Shown: in pieces, positions 8,872 to 17,546 of the stretch
Position numbering within the stretch: the stretch's first letter is position 1
Layout of the letters: every line of letters starts with the position of its first letter
Assembly: GCF_900156415.1 (NCBI RefSeq)
Contig: NZ_FTNM01000002.1
Span: forward strand, 806,001-870,000
DNA length: 64,000 nt
Origin: Pontibacter lucknowensis
GTDB lineage: Bacteria > Bacteroidota > Bacteroidia > Cytophagales > Hymenobacteraceae
Reading direction: 5' to 3'
Made by a program: the position numbers and the translations under genes
The notes under the pieces: model-generated
Databases searched by the model: none
Told to the model about the DNA's origin: nothing
Seen by the model: the letters and a program-made list of their open reading frames with translations, nothing else

Positions 8872-9753
8872 ATGAAGGAACTTGTTCAAAAGCTGCGCAA
8901 GTACGAGATACGCATACGCAAAGCCATCAACACCCAGATGCAGGGTGACTTCCATTCTGTTTTTAAAGGAACAGGGCTGGAGTTTGATGACGTGCGCGCT
9001 TACCAGTACGGCGACGACGTGCGCTCGATCGACTGGCACGTATCGGCCAAGGGGCATGGCACCTTCGTGAAAACCTACCGGGAGGAAAAAGAGCAGTCCG
9101 TGTTTCTGATGCTGGACGTAAGCGCTTCCCAGACCGTGGGCACAGGGCGCCAGCACAAGCTGGATGTTGGCAAAGAGATCTGCGGAGTGCTTTCCCTTGC
9201 AGCCGCCCGCCAGCAAAGCCAGATCGGCATTATTTGCTTCAGTGATCAGAAAGAGAAGTACATAAAGCCCGCCAAAGGTATAGAACAGGCTTATACCTTG
9301 ATTAAAGCGCTGCACGAGCTGACTCCTAAATCAGTTAAAACCAACCTGGCAGCCGGCATCAAGCTCACACTCGATATTGTCAAGCGCCGCAGCATTATCC
9401 TACTTATCTCCGATTTCATTGATGTAAATTATGAAAAGGAACTGGCCATGCTCGCAAAGCGCCATGACCTGATCGTGATACAGTTGCTCGACCTGCGTGA
9501 GCGCAATATGCCAAGCCTGGGCATTGTGCCAGTGGTCGATAAGGAGACGGGTAAGACAATCTGGCTCAATACCTCCGGCGCAGAATTCAAAGAGCATTAT
9601 TTTGCCCAGTACAAACAGAACCAGGACAGGGTGATCCGGATCTGCCAGAAATACCAGGCCAACTACCTGGCCATACAGGCCAATGAAGACTATGTGATGC
9701 AGCTGGTAAACCTGTTCCGCCTTCGTAACCGAACATCCAAGAAAAGTGCGTAA
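8872..9753 (+). CDS. DUF58 domain protein, first gene of a Bat-type operon
   Basis: 293 residues. The family signature is clear: GLEFDDVRAYQYGDDVRSIDWHVSAKGHGTFVKTYREE (about 49-88), then a vWA-like core (VFLMLDVSASQTVG, IILLISDFID). DUF58 proteins occur with MoxR AAA+ ATPases and VWA proteins and are thought to help assemble or activate envelope complexes. Here it is the first gene of three overlapping genes (DUF58, BatD-like, BatA-like). The MoxR ATPase that normally precedes it is absent: the upstream neighbour is the divergent DUF4296 lipoprotein. A second, unlinked DUF58 gene lies at 23090. Confidence 0.88.
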   Translation: MKELVQKLRKYEIRIRKAINTQMQGDFHSVFKGTGLEFDDVRAYQYGDDVRSIDWHVSAKGHGTFVKTYREEKEQSVFLMLDVSASQTVGTGRQHKLDVGKEICGVLSLAAARQQSQIGIICFSDQKEKYIKPAKGIEQAYTLIKALHELTPKSVKTNLAAGIKLTLDIVKRRSIILLISDFIDVNYEKELAMLAKRHDLIVIQLLDLRERNMPSLGIVPVVDKETGKTIWLNTSGAEFKEHYFAQYKQNQDRVIRICQKYQANYLAIQANEDYVMQLVNLFRLRNRTSKKSA

Positions 9754-10651
9754 CTCCCTGCTTATACTTTTTTGTTTCCTTACCCTGAGTGCAAAGGCAC
9801 AGCAGTTGCTGCCACCGGCTGGCAGCTTCAGCAAGGACTCCGTGCATATCGGGGAGCTTGTGCGCTATACCCTGGTGCACCGGCACCCGGCCGTGCAGGA
9901 AGTCATCCTGCCAGACTCCACTTACAATTTCGCCCCCTTCGAGTTGGTGCGACAGGAGTTTTACCCGACCGCTACACGCGCAGGCATCAGCACGGACAGC
10001 ACCGTATATACCTTACGCACCTTTGATACCTCGCCTGTTCAGTCGCTGGAGTTGCCCGCCATTGTACTACGGGGCACAGACACCCTGCAGGTGGTATCGC
10101 AGAGGCAGTCGGTGGTATTGCGGCAGCTGGTGCAGGAGGTTTCCACACCGCTGCAACTACGTACTCAAACCACCCTGTCGCCGGTAGAGGAGCGTTTCGA
10201 CTGGCCTGTGCTGATGCTCTGGATCGTCACCATCGCTGCATTCATTACATTGGTATGGCTGGTGTTTGGACAAACGATCAAGACAAAATACCAGCTCTAC
10301 CGACTACGAAAAGACCACTTGTACTTCAACTCCAGGTATAATTCCCATGTCGATCGTTTCGTAAAAACGGGTGTTCCATCGAGTATGGAGAAAGCGGTGG
10401 CCCTTTGGAAAAACTACCTCACTAAACTGGAACGAAGCGCCATCAACTCATTCACGACAAAAGAAATTGTGGAGTATTACAATGACGACGAGCAAGTGAA
10501 CGTGGCGCTTCGCCTGTGCGACAAAGCCATATACGGAAACGTAACGGCCGAACCCGATCAGGAAACAAACCAGGCGCTGGGCATGCTGCGCCGCTTTGCC
10601 AGAAGCAGATATAAAACCCATCGCGAAATAACCGGTAATGCTAGGACTTAA
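9746..10651 (+). CDS. BatD-like membrane protein of the DUF58/Bat operon
   Basis: 301 residues with a GTG start inside the end of the DUF58 gene (8-bp overlap), implying translational coupling. A signal peptide (LLILFCFLTLSAKAQQ) is followed by a periplasmic Ig-like beta domain of about 130 residues, one membrane helix (about 152-175, WPVLMLWIVTIAAFITLVWLVFG) and a cytosolic helical tail rich in charged residues. That is the layout of BatD-type oxygen-tolerance proteins, though it is shorter than the usual BatD (about 550-600). The position between DUF58 and a VWA protein is the main evidence for the name. Confidence 0.65.
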   Translation: MRNSLLILFCFLTLSAKAQQLLPPAGSFSKDSVHIGELVRYTLVHRHPAVQEVILPDSTYNFAPFELVRQEFYPTATRAGISTDSTVYTLRTFDTSPVQSLELPAIVLRGTDTLQVVSQRQSVVLRQLVQEVSTPLQLRTQTTLSPVEERFDWPVLMLWIVTIAAFITLVWLVFGQTIKTKYQLYRLRKDHLYFNSRYNSHVDRFVKTGVPSSMEKAVALWKNYLTKLERSAINSFTTKEIVEYYNDDEQVNVALRLCDKAIYGNVTAEPDQETNQALGMLRRFARSRYKTHREITGNART

Positions 10652-11690
10652 CGATAACATGCTGGACTGGCTCAGCCTGGAATGGTTTAGCCTGGGCACA
10701 CTGCGCTCTTTTGATTGGGTATACCCACTGGTGCTGTATGCCCTGCCGGTAGTGCCCCTCCTCTTCCTGATCAAGGGGCTGCTTCGCTTAAAGTCACGCA
10801 GCAAGCTCGACATGGCCATGTTTGAGGGAACTGTAAAGTGGCAATGGTCCAGTCTGCTGCGCTTTGTACCTGATGTGGTTTACATGCTGTTTGTGATGCT
10901 GGTACTACTGGCCCTGGCCCGACCGCAGCGTATAAATGAGCAAGTCGAGCAAACCGCCGAAGGTATAGACATCGTGCTGGTGCTGGACGTGTCAGGATCC
11001 ATGGAACTACAGGACATCAAACCGAGCCGACTGGAAGCTGCCAAAGACGTTGCCATTAACTTTATAGACGGTCGCGTAGCTGACCGTATCGGAGTGGTGG
11101 TGTTTGCCGGCGACGCTTACTCCCTGGCTCCTCTCACCACCGACTACGAACTATTACGCGAAAGCATCCGCTCCATCGAAAACGGCATGATCCCGAATGA
11201 TGGCACGGCCATCGGTAGTGCCCTGGCAGTGGCCATCAACCGCATGCGCGACTCTAATGCCAAATCCAAAGTAGCGATCCTGATAAGCGACGGAGAGAAC
11301 ACAGCCGGTAGCCTCGACCCCACCATGGCTGCCCGTCTGGCATACGCCCATCAGATCAAGGTATACACCATAGGTATAGGGAAAGACGGCCTCGTACCCT
11401 ACGACGTAGACGCCAATGGCAAAACCTTGTTAGTAGAAACGCAGTTAGACGAAAAAAGCCTGCGTGAGATATCAGAGACCGGAGAAGGTCGTTTTTTCAG
11501 AGCTGACACCCGTGACGGTCTGCAGGAGGTATTTCAAAACATCAACCAGTTTGAGAAGACAGAGGTACGGGAGAAACGCTTCCGGGACACTTACGATTAT
11601 TACCAGGTATACCTGAAATGGGCATTGCTGCTACTTGTTGGCTGGATGGCGCTAAAGAATACCTTTATGACCAATGTGTTGGAGGACTAG
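10638..11690 (+). CDS. batA: VWA domain membrane protein, BatA type
   Basis: 350 residues overlapping the preceding gene by 14 bp. Two membrane helices near the N-terminus (about 29-48 and 79-95) precede a von Willebrand A domain with an intact MIDAS motif Asp117-Val-Ser-Gly-Ser121, the Thr of TTDYE and the DGENT loop. One more helix lies near the C-terminus (WALLLLVGWMALKN). This is the BatA/BatB plan; a second VWA protein (BatB) is not present downstream, where the operon stops. BatA proteins are implicated in stress tolerance, but the mechanism is not established. An alternative start is the ATG at 10659. Confidence 0.85.
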   Translation: MLGLNDNMLDWLSLEWFSLGTLRSFDWVYPLVLYALPVVPLLFLIKGLLRLKSRSKLDMAMFEGTVKWQWSSLLRFVPDVVYMLFVMLVLLALARPQRINEQVEQTAEGIDIVLVLDVSGSMELQDIKPSRLEAAKDVAINFIDGRVADRIGVVVFAGDAYSLAPLTTDYELLRESIRSIENGMIPNDGTAIGSALAVAINRMRDSNAKSKVAILISDGENTAGSLDPTMAARLAYAHQIKVYTIGIGKDGLVPYDVDANGKTLLVETQLDEKSLREISETGEGRFFRADTRDGLQEVFQNINQFEKTEVREKRFRDTYDYYQVYLKWALLLLVGWMALKNTFMTNVLED

Positions 11691-11847
11691 GGAGTTTAGG
11701 GGTTTAGGAGTTTGAGAAGTATAGAACTTTGATCTTAGTTCTTGCCATACCTTCTAACAAGCTTTAACCCGCAATAAAGCGTTTTAAACCAGCCTATACC
11801 TGATCAATACAAGTGCGAAAATTAGATTGAACACACTACATAAAACT

Positions 11848-12534
11848 ATGTCTGCAATTGCTGATAATATCCGATTTTTTGATGAGAAACTGCGCGACAC
11901 GCCCTGCCGCCTGGTAGCTGTATCCAAAACGCATCCGCCTGAAATGATCATGGAAGCTTACAACGCTGGCCACCGCATTTTTGGCGAAAATAAAGTACAG
12001 GAGTTGCTGGAGAAACGGGACCTGTTGCCACACGACATCGCCTGGCACCTCATCGGGCACCTGCAGACAAATAAAGTAAAGCAGATCGCTCAGTTCATCG
12101 ACACTATTCAGTCTGTGGACAGCCTCAAACTGCTGATAGAAATCAATAAAAGAGCAGAGCAGTTTAACCGTACCTTGCCTGTCAACTGTATGCTGCAGTT
12201 CGACATCGCCGATGAAGAGACCAAATATGGCATGACCTACGAGGAGGCAATAGCACTGTTGCAAAGCGAAGAGTACCGCAACATGCACTTTATCCGTATC
12301 ACCGGAGTAATGGGCATCGCCACCAATACAGATGACCAGGATAAACTCCGAGGTGAATTCCGAACGCTGCGTGGCTACTTTGAGAAACTGAAAGAAACGT
12401 TTTTTATCGCCAACGATGACTTCAAAGAAATCTCGATGGGCATGACCTCAGACTGGGAACTTGCTTTAGCTGAGGGCAGTACCTTCATACGTGTCGGCAG
12501 CGGTATATTCGGAGCACGCAATTACAACAAATAA
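11848..12534 (+). CDS. YggS family PLP-binding protein
   Basis: 228 residues. Single-domain TIM-barrel PLP protein (PLPBP/YggS), involved in vitamin B6 and amino acid homeostasis; no catalytic activity is established. Key motifs: the PLP lysine Lys27 in AVSKTHP, FGENKVQEL, WHLIGHLQTNK, and the phosphate-binding end SMGMTSDWELALAEGSTFIRVGSGIFG. I start at the ATG at 11848, which gives the family N-terminus; a TTG at 11827 would add seven residues. Upstream (11691-11826) is non-coding and begins with a short run of GAGTTTAGG-like repeats. Confidence 0.9.
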   Translation: MSAIADNIRFFDEKLRDTPCRLVAVSKTHPPEMIMEAYNAGHRIFGENKVQELLEKRDLLPHDIAWHLIGHLQTNKVKQIAQFIDTIQSVDSLKLLIEINKRAEQFNRTLPVNCMLQFDIADEETKYGMTYEEAIALLQSEEYRNMHFIRITGVMGIATNTDDQDKLRGEFRTLRGYFEKLKETFFIANDDFKEISMGMTSDWELALAEGSTFIRVGSGIFGARNYNK

Positions 12535-12576
12535 TCATACCTTAGACGATCTTTTCACGCTAAACCAACCATCACC

Positions 12577-13032
12577 ATGCAAGAGAATACCAACGAAAAC
12601 ATGGAAGCCAATTACAGAAAATTCATCCAGCGCATCGTTGAGACAGAGAGCGTTTGGGGCCTGACACACGACGATACCTGGGCTACTTCCAGTTCTGCTG
12701 AGTACGAAGATGCAGAGGTGATCCTGTTCTGGTCCAATGCGGATGGCGCCAAAGCCTGTGCCGAAGACGACTGGTCAGATTACAAGCCAGAGTCTATTAC
12801 ACTGGTAGAGTTTCTGGAAAACTGGTGCGTGGGTATGTATGGCGACCAATTGCTGCTGGGCCCGGACTGGGATGCCAGTCTGGTAGGCCGTGAAATGGAA
12901 CCGCTCGTGGTGGCGCTGGACGTGGTACAGGAATTGAAGCATAAAGGCAAAACCATAGAGTTCACCCAGTATGACAGCCAGGACGAATTTGAAGAGCAGG
13001 TGATCGAAGCGCTGGAAGGCGAAGACGAATAA
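12577..13032 (+). CDS. DUF2750 domain protein
   Basis: 151-residue acidic cytosolic protein. The pattern VWGLTHDDTWATSSS, VILFWSNADGAKACAEDDWSDYKPESITLVEFLENWCVGM and LGPDWDASLVGREMEP corresponds to DUF2750, a family of unknown function. The C-terminus is very acidic (EEQVIEALEGEDE). It starts 42 bp after yggS and may be co-transcribed with it. There is a second in-frame ATG nine codons in. Confidence 0.75.
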   Translation: MQENTNENMEANYRKFIQRIVETESVWGLTHDDTWATSSSAEYEDAEVILFWSNADGAKACAEDDWSDYKPESITLVEFLENWCVGMYGDQLLLGPDWDASLVGREMEPLVVALDVVQELKHKGKTIEFTQYDSQDEFEEQVIEALEGEDE

Positions 13033-13141
13033 GCTAAAGCCGAACCAGGCAGGAGGCAGCTAAAAGAATTAACGATTTGTTAACTACTAAGAGGTATAGC
13101 CATACCTACCCATGCGCTTTTTTTGCTGAAAAGAACTCCGC

Positions 13142-14059
13142 ATGCACAGAAATCTGCTTTTTGCCTCCTTCCTATACCTGATAAGCTCATGCACCATGTC
13201 TGCACAACACGGCGCTATACCTGACACCACAACCCGGCACCTCCCTGCCTTCGACCTGGAAGGTCATCGGGGTGCACGTGGCCTGATGCCTGAAAACACC
13301 ATTCCGGCCATGATCAGGGCGCTGGACCTGGGGGTCACGACCCTGGAGATGGACGTGCACATCACCAAAGACAAGCAGGTGGTGCTCTCCCACGATCCTT
13401 ACATCAATCCGGAACACGACCTCCTGTCCGACGGCAGCGAAATACCTGCAGCCAACAAGCGGAGGTATGTGCTCTACCAGATGGACTATGCTGCCATCAA
13501 AACATTCGATGCGGGCACTAAATTCTATGACAAGTTTCCACAGCAGGAGAAGCTCCCGACTTATAAACCGCTCCTCTCCGACCTGATCGACTCGGTGCAG
13601 ACCTACCTGCAGCAACAAGAACTGCCCCAGGTATATTACAACATCGAAACCAAATCGAAGCCTGGCGGCGACGGTAAGCTGCACCCCGCTCCCGAGGAGT
13701 TTGTGGAACTGCTGATGGGTGTGATCGAGGCAAAAGGTATGAGCGAGTGGGTGATCATTCAGTCGTTTGATGTGCGTACGCTGCAGGTGCTGCAACGGCG
13801 CTATCCGCACATCAAAACTTCACTGTTGGTTGAAAACCTGAAAGGGTTGAACAAGAACCTGGAAACCCTGGGTTTTATACCTGATATCTACAGCCCCTAC
13901 TACAAGCTGATAACCCCAGGGCTAATTAGGAATTGCCACGCTAAAGGTATGAAGGTAATTCCCTGGACCATTAACGAGAAGAATGAAATGCAGCGGTTGA
14001 AAGAAATGGGAGTAGACGGATTAATATCCGATTACCCGAACCTGTACCGGGAATTATGA
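13142..14059 (+). CDS. Glycerophosphodiester phosphodiesterase, lipoprotein
   Basis: 305 residues. Hydrolyses glycerophosphodiesters to glycerol-3-phosphate and an alcohol. The GDPD catalytic core is intact: His42-Arg43 (GHRGARGLMPENT), Glu69 and Asp71 (LEMDVH), His84 (LSHDP). It has a lipoprotein signal ending in LISSC (Cys17), so it should be membrane-anchored outside the cytoplasm, suitable for scavenging phospholipid head-group esters. It is longer than cytosolic UgpQ (about 250) because of an insert near 95-140. Transcribed alone or with the following DUF423 gene (55-bp gap). Confidence 0.88.
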   Translation: MHRNLLFASFLYLISSCTMSAQHGAIPDTTTRHLPAFDLEGHRGARGLMPENTIPAMIRALDLGVTTLEMDVHITKDKQVVLSHDPYINPEHDLLSDGSEIPAANKRRYVLYQMDYAAIKTFDAGTKFYDKFPQQEKLPTYKPLLSDLIDSVQTYLQQQELPQVYYNIETKSKPGGDGKLHPAPEEFVELLMGVIEAKGMSEWVIIQSFDVRTLQVLQRRYPHIKTSLLVENLKGLNKNLETLGFIPDIYSPYYKLITPGLIRNCHAKGMKVIPWTINEKNEMQRLKEMGVDGLISDYPNLYREL

Positions 14060-14114
14060 ATTGGTTGATTTATGTCGGAAATTAGCACCCGATTAAACCA
14101 AACTATCTTTTACA

Positions 14115-14492
14115 GTGACTCAAAAAGCCATACTCTTAATAGCAACAGCCTTTGGCGCACTTAGTGTAATGATAGGTGCCTTCGGAGCGCATGCCCTGGC
14201 TCCCATGCTGCGTGCCACCAATCGTGTCGAGACATTTGAAACGGCCGTGAAATACCAGATGTACCATACCCTGGCCCTGCTGGCGGTAGGCCTGCTGCTT
14301 TTCAAAGTAGAGCACCCTGCCTTACAGATAGCCGCTTGGGCTTTTTTAATTGGTATCATCATCTTCTCAGGCTCTCTCTATACCCTGACAATGACAGGTA
14401 TTACCTGGCTGGGTGCCATCACGCCAATCGGCGGGACCGCTCTGATAGTAGGCTGGGCTGCTTTGTTTTATGCTATCCTCAAAGCACTATAA
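14115..14492 (+). CDS. DUF423 family membrane protein (YgdD-like)
   Basis: 125 residues with four predicted membrane helices; a GTG start fits the family N-terminus. The DUF423 signature GAFGAHALAP near residue 21 and TFETAVKYQMYHTLALLAVGLL are clear, as is the closing TPIGGTALIVGWAAL. Small inner-membrane family of unknown function. A hairpin terminator follows within 20 bp. Confidence 0.85.
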   Translation: MTQKAILLIATAFGALSVMIGAFGAHALAPMLRATNRVETFETAVKYQMYHTLALLAVGLLLFKVEHPALQIAAWAFLIGIIIFSGSLYTLTMTGITWLGAITPIGGTALIVGWAALFYAILKAL

Positions 14493-14508
14493 GGTACAGG
14501 AACTTATC

Positions 14509-14553
14509 AAAACAGAAAGGCTCCCGGTTATCTGCCGGGAGACTTTCTGTTTT
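14509..14553. terminator. Hairpin terminator between DUF423 and DUF1573 genes
   Basis: GC core CTCCCGG/CCGGGAG (14521-14527 with 14535-14541) continued by an AAAACAGAAAG/CTTTCTGTTTT outer stem with one mismatch. A/T runs at both ends allow it to act for both convergent genes. Confidence 0.85.
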
Positions 14554-14569
14554 GGTAAAGTATAGCTGC

Positions 14570-15016
14570 TTACTGCGCTTTGGCGGCAGAGGCAGGCTTC
14601 TCCTTGATGTTGGCTACGATGTACACATAGGTAGGCTCCCCTGTGTTGGAATGGATCGTAATGGCTTTCTTCTGCTGCCCCATGCGACCGGCGCTGTTAT
14701 ACTTCGCTTTCACGAAACCAGTTTTACCCGGCATCACAGCCTCTTTGGTCCAGGCAGGTGATGTACAACCGCAGGTTACGTCTACTCGGTCGATAACTAC
14801 TGGCTGTGTACCTGTGTTAGTGAAGGTAAAGGTATGCTCCACCACATCGCCTTGCGCGATATCACCGAAGTTGTGCTCCGTTGCCTCAAACGTGATGGCA
14901 GGACCTGATTTAGCTTGCGCTTGCGGAGCGGCCGTTTGTTTGGCAGGGCCTTGCTGCGCTACGGTACCACTGGCTACCAGTGCGGCCATTGCAAAAGAAA
15001 GGATTAATTTTTTCAT
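14570..15016 (-). CDS. DUF1573 domain exported protein
   Basis: 148 residues starting at the ATG that opens a signal peptide (MKKLILSFAMAALVASGTVAQQ); an upstream in-frame ATG would add 29 residues without a signal and is rejected. The mature domain is the DUF1573 Ig-like fold: ITFEATEHNFGDIAQGDVVEHTFTFTNTGTQPVVIDRVDVTCGCTSPAW, with the characteristic CGC motif, then a second half ending in YIVANIKEK. Family members are abundant Bacteroidota exported proteins of unknown function related to ASPM-SPD-2-Hydin domains. Lies downstream of, and in the same direction as, the helicase gene. Confidence 0.85.
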   Translation of the reverse strand: MKKLILSFAMAALVASGTVAQQGPAKQTAAPQAQAKSGPAITFEATEHNFGDIAQGDVVEHTFTFTNTGTQPVVIDRVDVTCGCTSPAWTKEAVMPGKTGFVKAKYNSAGRMGQQKKAITIHSNTGEPTYVYIVANIKEKPASAAKAQ

Positions 15017-15095
15017 ACGTATAAAGGGTTTAGCTAATGCTGTTACGATTCGTCCGTTGTTAAGTTCTAACGTTTTGGTGAACCTTCCAAATATA

Positions 15096-16505
15096 TCAGT
15101 CAACCAATAGCTGCTTGCTAAAGTTCAGCAGGTACAACTCTTCTGATGAACGTGTCAGTGCCGTGTAAAGCCAGCGGGCAAACTCCTCATTCACCATCTC
15201 GTCCTTTAAAAAGCCCTGGTCTACGAACACTGCTTTCCACTGGCCGCCCTGTGCCTTGTGGCAGGTCAGGGCATAGGCAAATTTGACCTGCAGCGCATTC
15301 AGGTAAGGGTTTTGCTTCATCTCCTTAGAGCGCTCCCGTTTGTTTTTGATGTCCAGGTAGTCCTGCAGCACCGCATCGTAGAGCTTTTTGTTCTGGTCAG
15401 CGGGCAGAGCCGGCGCATCGGTGTACAGCGTATCAAGCATGATCTTCACCTCCAGCTCTTCCTCCTCCGGATAATCGACAAAGCGTACCCGCACATCCGC
15501 AAACCGGAGGTCGTACATGTCCTCGTAGCGGATGATCTTCGTGATCTCCACAAAGTCACCGTTCGCCATAAAACCGATGTTAGACTCCTTTGGCAACCAG
15601 AAATAGTTGTTGCGCACGATCATCAGAAAATCCCCTACGCCAATCTCATCTTCTGAGAAGAAAATCTGACGCCGTATGTGCTGGTTGTACAGGTTGGCAG
15701 ACTTGTTGGAGCGACAGATCACGATGGAGTTCTCGATACCGAATTTATCATAAGCATACCTTAAGCCGTCTTCCAATTTTTCGCCTGTCATGCGGTAAAT
15801 ATCGCGCCAGCCTTTGGTGTGCAGTTTGATGTCAGGCTTGTCACCCTGCAGCTGGTTGCGCAGCTGCGTGGCATTCATAAGTATACCTGAGGCTTCGGCC
15901 TGTCGCATAACCTGGCGCAGTTCCAACTCGTGTACCTGGCAACGGAAGTTATGCTTCAGGTAATCTGCATTGAGGGCCGGACTCAGCGTCTGGTTCACTG
16001 GCGGCAACTGGGCCGTATCGCCTATCAGCAGCAGTTTGTTGCTTTTGTTTTCAAACACATAGCCCAACAGGTCCTGCAGCAAACCGTTCTGCCCAAAGCC
16101 GCTGTCATCCGAGATCATCGAAGACTCGTCCACGATATAGAAGGTCTTGTCTGATTTGTTTGGCATACGGGTAAATGATAATCCCTCGGAATAAGGATTT
16201 GCTGTCTGCCGGTAGATCTTTTTGTGGATGGTAAAGGCCTTGCGGCCACTGTAAGAAGCCATAACCTTGGCAGCACGACCAGTTGGGGCCAGCAGCACAT
16301 ACTTGTAGCCAAAGGTGCGGAGTATCTTCACCAGCGATGTTACGACCGTGGTCTTACCCGTACCGGCATAGCCTTTGAGTAAAAACACCGATTTCTCGGC
16401 TTCGGTGTCCATTATAAATTCATCAAGCTTGGCGAATAGCCGCGCCTGGTCCTGGGTAGGCTCAAACGGAAAACTTGTTCTAAGTGCCTCTACTGGACGC
16501 ATCAT
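15096..16505 (-). CDS. RecD-like ATP-dependent DNA helicase (SF1)
   Basis: 469 residues. Motif I GYAGTGKTT (44-52), motif Ia LLAPTGRAAKVM, Walker B FYIVDESSMI, motif III LLLIGDTAQLPPV, and motif V-VI FAYALTCHKAQGGQWKAVFVD ... RWLYTALTRSSEELYLLNF are all visible, matching SF1B RecD/Dda-type helicases. It is the short form found alone in Bacteroidota, without RecB or RecC partners. Probable role in replication or repair. The start codon abuts the stop codon of the thioesterase gene upstream with no gap, so the pair is an operon. Confidence 0.88.
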   Translation of the reverse strand: MMRPVEALRTSFPFEPTQDQARLFAKLDEFIMDTEAEKSVFLLKGYAGTGKTTVVTSLVKILRTFGYKYVLLAPTGRAAKVMASYSGRKAFTIHKKIYRQTANPYSEGLSFTRMPNKSDKTFYIVDESSMISDDSGFGQNGLLQDLLGYVFENKSNKLLLIGDTAQLPPVNQTLSPALNADYLKHNFRCQVHELELRQVMRQAEASGILMNATQLRNQLQGDKPDIKLHTKGWRDIYRMTGEKLEDGLRYAYDKFGIENSIVICRSNKSANLYNQHIRRQIFFSEDEIGVGDFLMIVRNNYFWLPKESNIGFMANGDFVEITKIIRYEDMYDLRFADVRVRFVDYPEEEELEVKIMLDTLYTDAPALPADQNKKLYDAVLQDYLDIKNKRERSKEMKQNPYLNALQVKFAYALTCHKAQGGQWKAVFVDQGFLKDEMVNEEFARWLYTALTRSSEELYLLNFSKQLLVD

Positions 16506-16955
16506 TTAACTCCTCAACTCTTCTGGTGCAATGTTCGCCATGGAAGCGCTTGCTTTGGCGATGAGCAATGGCTCCTCCGCTCCTTTCACCACATATACCT
16601 CAGCCTCACAGAAATTAAGCTTACGCCCCTGCTTCAGCACAAAGCCTTTGGCAATCAGTTTGTCACCCACACCCGGATGGAAATAGGATACCTTGATCTC
16701 GGCTGTGACTACGTGATGGCCCCTGGGCACCAGACTTACGGCAGCAAAACCTGCTACAATGTCGGCCAGAGTAGCAATTACGCCACCATGCGCGAAGCCT
16801 TTATGCTGCTTGTGCTTCTGCTCCAGCACGAGTTCCCCCTCTACCCTGCCCACTTCTATTCTGGTTACTTCAAAGCCCATGAGCTTCATAAACTCCTGGC
16901 GCTCCAGCTTTTCTTTTATATCTGCCCGAAAATCGGGGTTATAGGTCTGAATCAT
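16506..16955 (-). CDS. PaaI-type hotdog-fold thioesterase
   Basis: 149 residues. Single hotdog domain: HKGFAHGGVIATLADIVAGFAA carries the family HGG motif and the catalytic-region Asp, followed by TAEIKVSYFHPGVGDKLIAKG and KLNFCEAEVYV. Such enzymes hydrolyse acyl- or aryl-CoA thioesters; substrate unknown. First gene of a two-gene unit with the RecD-like helicase; divergent from the NUDIX gene with a 37-bp gap. Confidence 0.85.
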   Translation of the reverse strand: MIQTYNPDFRADIKEKLERQEFMKLMGFEVTRIEVGRVEGELVLEQKHKQHKGFAHGGVIATLADIVAGFAAVSLVPRGHHVVTAEIKVSYFHPGVGDKLIAKGFVLKQGRKLNFCEAEVYVVKGAEEPLLIAKASASMANIAPEELRS

Positions 16956-16992
16956 TTTGTAAATTTACCACCTATACCCCGCTATCGCAAAC

Positions 16993-17481
16993 ATGAACAC
17001 ACTAAACCCCAATGCCGCTGCTTATGCCGGCAAAGTAAGGCTCCGCGTGTGCGGCATTTGCCTGCAAGACGATAAACTTCTACTCGTGCGCCATCAACCA
17101 ACACTCAACAATGAAGCATTCTGGGCTCCGCCTGGCGGTGGGCTGCAATATGGCGAAACTGTAGAGGCCTGCCTGATGCGTGAAGTACTGGAAGAAACAG
17201 GATTGCAGACGAGAGTAAAGCGTTTTCTTTTCGTGAATGAATTCTTACAGGAGCCGCTTCAGGCTGTTGAGCTGTTCTTTGAGCTGGAGCCGACAGGCGG
17301 TGAACTGGTAAGAGGTACAGATCCGGAAGCTAGCCCCGAACAGCAGCTTATCGAAGAGGTGGCTTTTCTAAGCCTGGACGAGATCCGGCAGATTCCGTTG
17401 GCAGACAAACACCGGGTGCTGCATTATCTCTTTTCACTGGATGATCTGTTCGGGATGCCACATCGCTTCGTACAGGCATGA
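16993..17481 (+). CDS. NUDIX hydrolase
   Basis: 162 residues. Complete Nudix box GX5EX7REVXEE: GGLQYGETVEACLMREVLEETGL, preceded by the usual AFWAPPGGG strand. Hydrolyses a nucleoside diphosphate-X compound; substrate cannot be told. Next gene in the same direction is DUF3822, 65 bp on. Confidence 0.88.
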   Translation: MNTLNPNAAAYAGKVRLRVCGICLQDDKLLLVRHQPTLNNEAFWAPPGGGLQYGETVEACLMREVLEETGLQTRVKRFLFVNEFLQEPLQAVELFFELEPTGGELVRGTDPEASPEQQLIEEVAFLSLDEIRQIPLADKHRVLHYLFSLDDLFGMPHRFVQA

Positions 17482-17546
17482 TCATTTTACTATATTTTTA
17501 GTATACTTGCATAGCACAATATAGTATTACCTGGAGCTCGTATACC

